DNA of 10,028 bases from Acetobacteraceae bacterium (GTDB lineage Bacteria > Pseudomonadota > Alphaproteobacteria > Acetobacterales > Acetobacteraceae): positions 1 to 10,028 of the forward strand of contig JASHVY010000262.1 of assembly GCA_030044345.1 (NCBI GenBank), written 5' to 3'. The translations under genes were made by a program, and so were the position numbers. Numbering within the stretch: position 1 is the first letter of the stretch; every line of letters starts with the position of its first letter. The notes below the pieces were generated by a model. That model was given only the letters and a program-made list of their open reading frames with translations, searched no databases and was not told the DNA's origin. Positions 7,022 through 10,028 of this stretch are shown here, piece after piece.

Positions 7022-7037
7022 GCGGGAGGGCTCCCGC
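7022..7037. promoter_or_regulatory. 16-bp perfect inverted repeat in the pepA-cysQ divergent region
   Basis: GCGGGAG (7022-7028) and CTCCCGC (7031-7037) flank a 2-base centre, ending 13 bases before the cysQ ATG at 7051. Upstream are two direct TTTGCCA copies (6997-7003 and 7014-7020) 17 bp apart. These may be operator elements or an mRNA hairpin over the cysQ leader; chance is possible in GC-rich DNA. Confidence 0.35.
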
Positions 7038-7050
7038 TATCACCGGCCTC

Positions 7051-7821
7051 ATGCACGAAAAGGATGACGCGGCCCTGCTTTCGCTCGCGGCCGCGCTGGT
7101 TGAACGCGCTTCCGCCGCGATCATGGAAATCCGCAAGCGCGGCTTTGCCGTGGAGCGGAAATCCGACGCAACGCCCGTCACGGAAGCCGACCGCGCCGCG
7201 GAAGCGCTGATCGTGGCCGGGCTGCGCGAAGCGAGGCGAGATATCCCGGTGATCGCCGAGGAGGAGGTGGCGGGCGGCCGGGCCACCGACCCGGCGCGGT
7301 GCTTCTGGCTTGTCGATCCGCTTGACGGGACGCGCGAGTTCGCCGCCGGCCGCGATGAGTTCGCCGTCAATATCGGGCTGGTGCGCGACGGGCGGCCTTA
7401 TCTCGGCGCGGTTGCCCTGCCGGCCACCGGCGAGACCTATCTCGGCATCGTCGGCACCGGCGCCTGGCGTCAGGATGCGTCCGGCAGCCGCCAGCCCATC
7501 CACACGCGCACGCCGCCCGCCTCCGGCCTCGACGTGATGGCCTCGCGCCACTACGCGGATGATCCGCGCCTTGCCCAGTATCTCAAGGGTCGCAAGATCG
7601 CCTCGCTCACCAATATCGGCTCGGCGATGAAGTTCTGCCGCCTGGCGGAGGGGAAGGCCGATCTCTATCCACGGCTCGGCCGGACCATGGAATGGGATAC
7701 GGCCGCGCCCCAGGCGGTGCTGGAGGCCGCGGGCGGCCATGTCCTGACCTTCGAAGGGGCTCCGCTCGCCTATGGCAAGAAGGGCTGGGAAAACCCGCCC
7801 TTCATCTGCACCGGAGAATAG
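7051..7821 (+). CDS. cysQ: 3'(2'),5'-bisphosphate nucleotidase, CysQ / inositol-monophosphatase family
   Basis: The 256-residue product carries the metal-binding signatures of the lithium-sensitive phosphatase superfamily. These are SDATPVTEADRAAE near residues 34-47, IAEEE at 68-72, DPLDGTREF starting at D89, and WDTAAPQAVLEAAGG with D216. The DPLDGTREF form and the ending YGKKGWENPPFIC are typical of CysQ. CysQ hydrolyses 3'-phosphoadenosine 5'-phosphate to AMP, removing an inhibitory by-product of sulfate assimilation; some relatives act on inositol phosphates. ATG 7051 fits the family N-terminus; an in-frame ATG at 7003 would add 16 residues, and neither has a clear ribosome site. sua5 follows after 11 bp, so the two are probably cotranscribed. 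No other sulfur-assimilation gene is in the window. Confidence 0.93.
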   Translation: MHEKDDAALLSLAAALVERASAAIMEIRKRGFAVERKSDATPVTEADRAAEALIVAGLREARRDIPVIAEEEVAGGRATDPARCFWLVDPLDGTREFAAGRDEFAVNIGLVRDGRPYLGAVALPATGETYLGIVGTGAWRQDASGSRQPIHTRTPPASGLDVMASRHYADDPRLAQYLKGRKIASLTNIGSAMKFCRLAEGKADLYPRLGRTMEWDTAAPQAVLEAAGGHVLTFEGAPLAYGKKGWENPPFICTGE

Positions 7822-7832
7822 CGGGGGCGTCC

Positions 7833-8828
7833 GTGCCGACCGAGCTTCTGAAGGCGGATGAGGCCGGGATTGCCCGGGCAGCCTTCCTCCTGCGCGAAGG
7901 GGCGCTGGTCGCCTTCGGGACCGAGACGGTCTATGGGCTCGGCGCCGATGCGACCAATGCGCGCGCGATCGCCGCTTTGTTCGCGGCCAAGGGCCGGCCC
8001 GCCTTCAACCCCCTGATCTGCCACTCCCCCTCCGCCGATGCGGCCTTCGCCGATGTCGTGCCCGACGAGGTCGCCCGGCGGCTCGCGGAAAGATTCTGGC
8101 CCGGGCCGCTCACGCTCGTCCTGCCGCGCCGAGCCTGCTCGCCGGTGGTCCCCCTCGTTGCTTCGGGGCTCCCGACCCTTGCGGTTCGTGTGCCCGCCCA
8201 GCCGCTCGCGCGAAAGCTCCTGGCCGCGGCGGGGCGGCCGATCGCCGCTCCTTCGGCCAACCGCTCAGGGCGCGTGAGCCCGACCACCGCGGCGCATGTC
8301 CTCGCCGGGCTCGATGGGTTGATCGCGGCGATCCTCGATTGCGGACCGGCCGTCATCGGCCTCGAATCGACGGTCATCGACCTCACCGGGTCCCCGACCG
8401 GGATTGGGCCGCGCCTGCTGCGGCCGGGCGGCGTGACGAGCGAGGCGATCCGCGAGATTTGCGGGTCGCTCGCCGCGGCTGCCGAAGGCGAGGCGCCGAA
8501 GGGGCCCGGCATGCTCGCCTCCCACTATGCGCCGCGCCTGCCGCTCCGGCGCGAAGCCGCGTGCGTCTCAGCCAATGAGGCGCTGCTCGCCTTCGGGCCG
8601 CCTCTTCGCGGCGCGGGCGCCCTGTTCCAGCTCAGCGAGGCCGGCGACCTCACGGAGGCCGCCGCGCGGCTTTTCGCCGGGTTGCGTACCCTGGATGCGG
8701 AAGGGGCGCGGTGCGGGCTCGCCGGGATCGCGGCGATGCCGATCCCCAAGCACGGGCTCGGGCAGGCCATCAATGACCGGCTGGGCCGGGCCGCTGCACC
8801 CCGACCCGGTCCCGGTTTGGGAAGCTAG
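7833..8828 (+). CDS. sua5: L-threonylcarbamoyladenylate synthase (Sua5 / TsaC2 type)
   Basis: The product has 331 residues. A YrdC domain (about residues 5-200) holds VAFGTETVYGLGADA, the KGRP nucleotide-binding motif near residue 52, FWPGPLTLVLPR and SANRSG near 141. A C-terminal Sua5 domain begins around residue 225 with KGPGMLASHYAPRLPL and ends HGLGQAINDRLGRAA. This two-domain length separates Sua5 from the shorter TsaC. The enzyme makes threonylcarbamoyl-AMP from threonine, bicarbonate and ATP, the first step of t6A modification of ANN-decoding tRNAs in the cytosol. The start is GTG 7833 after a G-rich stretch; the open frame extends upstream into cysQ, but the family N-terminus lies here. 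Its stop overlaps the stop of the convergent lipoprotein gene. Confidence 0.95.
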   Translation: MPTELLKADEAGIARAAFLLREGALVAFGTETVYGLGADATNARAIAALFAAKGRPAFNPLICHSPSADAAFADVVPDEVARRLAERFWPGPLTLVLPRRACSPVVPLVASGLPTLAVRVPAQPLARKLLAAAGRPIAAPSANRSGRVSPTTAAHVLAGLDGLIAAILDCGPAVIGLESTVIDLTGSPTGIGPRLLRPGGVTSEAIREICGSLAAAAEGEAPKGPGMLASHYAPRLPLRREAACVSANEALLAFGPPLRGAGALFQLSEAGDLTEAAARLFAGLRTLDAEGARCGLAGIAAMPIPKHGLGQAINDRLGRAAAPRPGPGLGS

Positions 8829-9502
8829 CCGCCGTAGCGGGCGAGCACGGCGCGGAGCGGGTTGGCGCCGGGATTGTTCGCCTGCATGCCGACCACGATC
8901 TGCCGCGCATCGGCGCTGGACCCGTAATAGGCCTGGTCCGCCGTGTAATCGGACGAGAGCAGCGCGCCGTCGAGCGAGACGCCGGCGAAGAGGCCGCGCT
9001 CCAGCGCGAAGGTGACGATATCGCCTGAGAGCGCCGCGGTGGTCGAGCCGCCGATCCCGGCGCCAACCGTCGCCACGGCGAGCGAGGCGTCGGCGCCGAT
9101 CTTGAACTGGCTGTTGATCACCGCGTTGAGCGCCCTGTCGTTCATGATCATCATGATCACGCTGGCATCCTGGATCCCGGCCTGCAGGCCGAAGCTGCCG
9201 CTGCCGATGGAATAGAAGGCCGGCGCGGACCAGGAGCCGGCGGCGGCACGCCCCACCAGCACGCAGGTGCCGCCCGAGCCGCCGAGGATGAAGCCCGCCT
9301 TGAACACCTCCGGGCAGATCATCACCGCCCGTGCATTCTTGAGCGTCTGCCCGACATCATGCGCGCTCGAGGAGCTCATGACGTCCTCCATCGTGAGCGT
9401 CGCGCGGTCAACCGCGCGCTGCGCTGCGCTTTCCTGCGTCGGGCCGGCGCAGGCGACGAGCGGCACGATGGCCGCCAGAACGACGATACCGCGACGCAAC
9501 AT
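8825..9502 (-). CDS. SYLF-domain (Ysc84-like, DUF500) lipoprotein
   Basis: The 225-residue product starts MLRRGIVVLAAIVPLVAC, a classical lipoprotein signal peptide with lipobox LVAC and the lipidated Cys at residue 18. The SYLF domain fills about residues 40-225. Its typical features are RAVMICPEVFKAGFILGGSG, APAFYSIGSGSFGLQAGIQ, VIMMIMND, GADASLAVATVGAG and FALERGLFAGVSLDGALL. In eukaryotic Ysc84/SH3YL1 this domain binds phosphoinositides; bacterial lipoprotein versions are envelope proteins of unknown role. ATG 9502 has AGGAG 6 bases upstream (9513-9509), which decides against the longer frame from 9553. It is convergent with sua5 and shares two bases of the stop codon. Confidence 0.9.
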   Translation of the reverse strand: MLRRGIVVLAAIVPLVACAGPTQESAAQRAVDRATLTMEDVMSSSSAHDVGQTLKNARAVMICPEVFKAGFILGGSGGTCVLVGRAAAGSWSAPAFYSIGSGSFGLQAGIQDASVIMMIMNDRALNAVINSQFKIGADASLAVATVGAGIGGSTTAALSGDIVTFALERGLFAGVSLDGALLSSDYTADQAYYGSSADARQIVVGMQANNPGANPLRAVLARYGG

Positions 9503-9684
9503 GATACTCTCCTCTGCCCCCTTCCCTCCGCAGGAGCGGTGCACAATTCCCACGGGACGCGAAAATCAATTCGCGAATCGTTGAAGAACCTGCCAATTTT
9601 GGGGCCAAATGGCGGCGTTTGCCAGTCTTTTCGTTTGTCCGTCTTTTCGTGGGTGCTGCGCGGGTCTTTTCGCGGATAGGGCGC

Positions 9685-9701
9685 CGCCGCACGGTGCGGC
9701 G
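9685..9701. other. GC-rich perfect inverted repeat
   Basis: CGCCGCAC and GTGCGGCG flank a single G. As a hairpin the realistic stem is CGCCGC:GCGGCG with an ACGGT loop. No T-run follows on either strand. It sits directly before the LysR-like fragment. Confidence 0.4.
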
Positions 9702-9853
9702 ATGATGCTGGGGACCTTCGCTCCCTCACCGTGCTCGCCGATCACGGCCATTTTGGCTCCGCGGCGGCCTGCCCTGTCAGCCGGGCCCTATCAGCCGGCC
9801 GGCAGGCGCTCGGCGTCATCCCCGCCTCGGACCCTGTCCGTCCGCCGGGCTGA
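9702..9853 (+). pseudogene. Decayed N-terminal fragment of a LysR/OxyR-type regulator
   Basis: The frame through 9713-9850 reads DLRSLTVLADHGHFGSAAAC and then PVSRALSAGRQALGV before a stop at 9851. This resembles the helix-turn-helix of LysR/OxyR proteins, which typically read LxxLxxLADHxHFGRAAxxC followed by VSQPxLSxxIxxLExxLGV. An ATGATGCTG (9702-9710) would be the natural start but is out of frame by two bases. The match ends after about 40 residues, and no effector domain follows. It is therefore a short, frameshifted remnant if the resemblance is real. A chance match cannot be excluded without a search. Confidence 0.5.
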
Positions 9854-9907
9854 TCCGCGCGCGACTTCCGCCCTTCCTCCGTGCGCCCGCTCGGCGATGA
9901 GAGGGGA

Positions 9908-9996
9908 GAGATCGCTCGTGCTCACCCGTCTCGCTCTCGCCGTTTGTTTTCTTGCGTGATTGAGGCCTGCGGTGATTCCACCTCCGGTCATCATGC
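9908..9996 (-). repeat. Structured dispersed repeat, copy C (intergenic, inverted relative to A and B)
   Basis: Read on the minus strand, this segment aligns without gaps to copies A and B over 89 bp at about 80% identity. It keeps GATGACCGGAGGTGGAATCA, AATCACGC and AAAACAAA. Hairpin 1 survives with two mismatches. In hairpin 2 the stem reads GAGA:TCTC where copies A and B have GGGA:TCCC, another paired change. It lies outside any recognisable gene, just after a decayed LysR-like fragment. Confidence 0.85.
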
Positions 9997-10028
9997 TTCC
10001 TCGTGTCCTGCCCTCTCCGTTCGTCGCA

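Larger units (their letters stand above)
9503..10028. other. Gene-poor right end upstream of the SYLF lipoprotein gene
   Basis: About 525 bp without an intact gene. Going right there is a perfect 10-bp palindrome ATTCGCGAAT (9569-9578) in the presumed promoter of the lipoprotein gene. Three copies of GTCTTTTCG (9625-9633, 9641-9649, 9664-9672) and a GC-rich inverted repeat (9685-9701) follow. Last come a LysR-like fragment (9702-9853) and repeat copy C (9908-9996). Open frames here on both strands lack family resemblance. Confidence 0.6.

Noticed and set aside
6979..7740. Minus-strand 253-codon open frame
   Set aside because: It is antisense to cysQ, which carries all phosphatase motifs.
9609..9959. 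Plus-strand 116-codon open frame at the right end
   Set aside because: It uses a different frame from the LysR-like remnant, has no recognisable domain and runs into repeat copy C.

Overview
The window looks like chromosomal DNA of a high-GC alphaproteobacterium, most likely Hyphomicrobiales (Rhizobiales). This rests on the third-position GC bias of the genes and on family resemblance only; no rRNA or other marker is present to place it more precisely.

Layout. Positions 1-3107 (minus strand) carry a tightly packed ytcA-mdtN-mdtO type efflux operon. It encodes a small YtcA-like lipoprotein, an HlyD-family periplasmic adaptor and a FUSC-family inner-membrane protein that runs off the left edge. 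Upstream on the same strand is a LysR-type regulator (3534-4517), the natural candidate regulator of the pump. Next come a small one-TM protein of unknown function (4861-5313) and pepA, an M17 leucyl aminopeptidase (5467-6942). PepA is divergent from a plus-strand pair, cysQ (7051-7821) and sua5 (7833-8828), 11 bp apart. sua5 converges on a SYLF-domain (Ysc84-like) lipoprotein gene (8825-9502), and the two stop codons overlap. The right end (9503-10028) has no intact gene. It holds a decayed LysR/OxyR-like N-terminal fragment and one copy of a dispersed repeat.

The most interesting signal is a structured repeat with an 89-bp core, present three times without gaps. Two copies lie in tandem with a 102-bp period (34 codons) inside mdtO, read through in frame, and one lies in opposite orientation near the right end. 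Each copy folds as two hairpins. Paired substitutions between copies (GACT:AGTC versus GACC:GGTC in hairpin 1, a G-C to A-T change in hairpin 2) keep the stems, which suggests the structure is under selection or was recently mobile. The peptide added to MdtO falls in the variable cytoplasmic linker between its two membrane halves.

The other genes are housekeeping: peptide turnover (PepA), PAP or inositol-type phosphate hydrolysis (CysQ), and tRNA t6A biosynthesis (Sua5). No CRISPR array, rRNA, tRNA, transposase or phage gene was seen.
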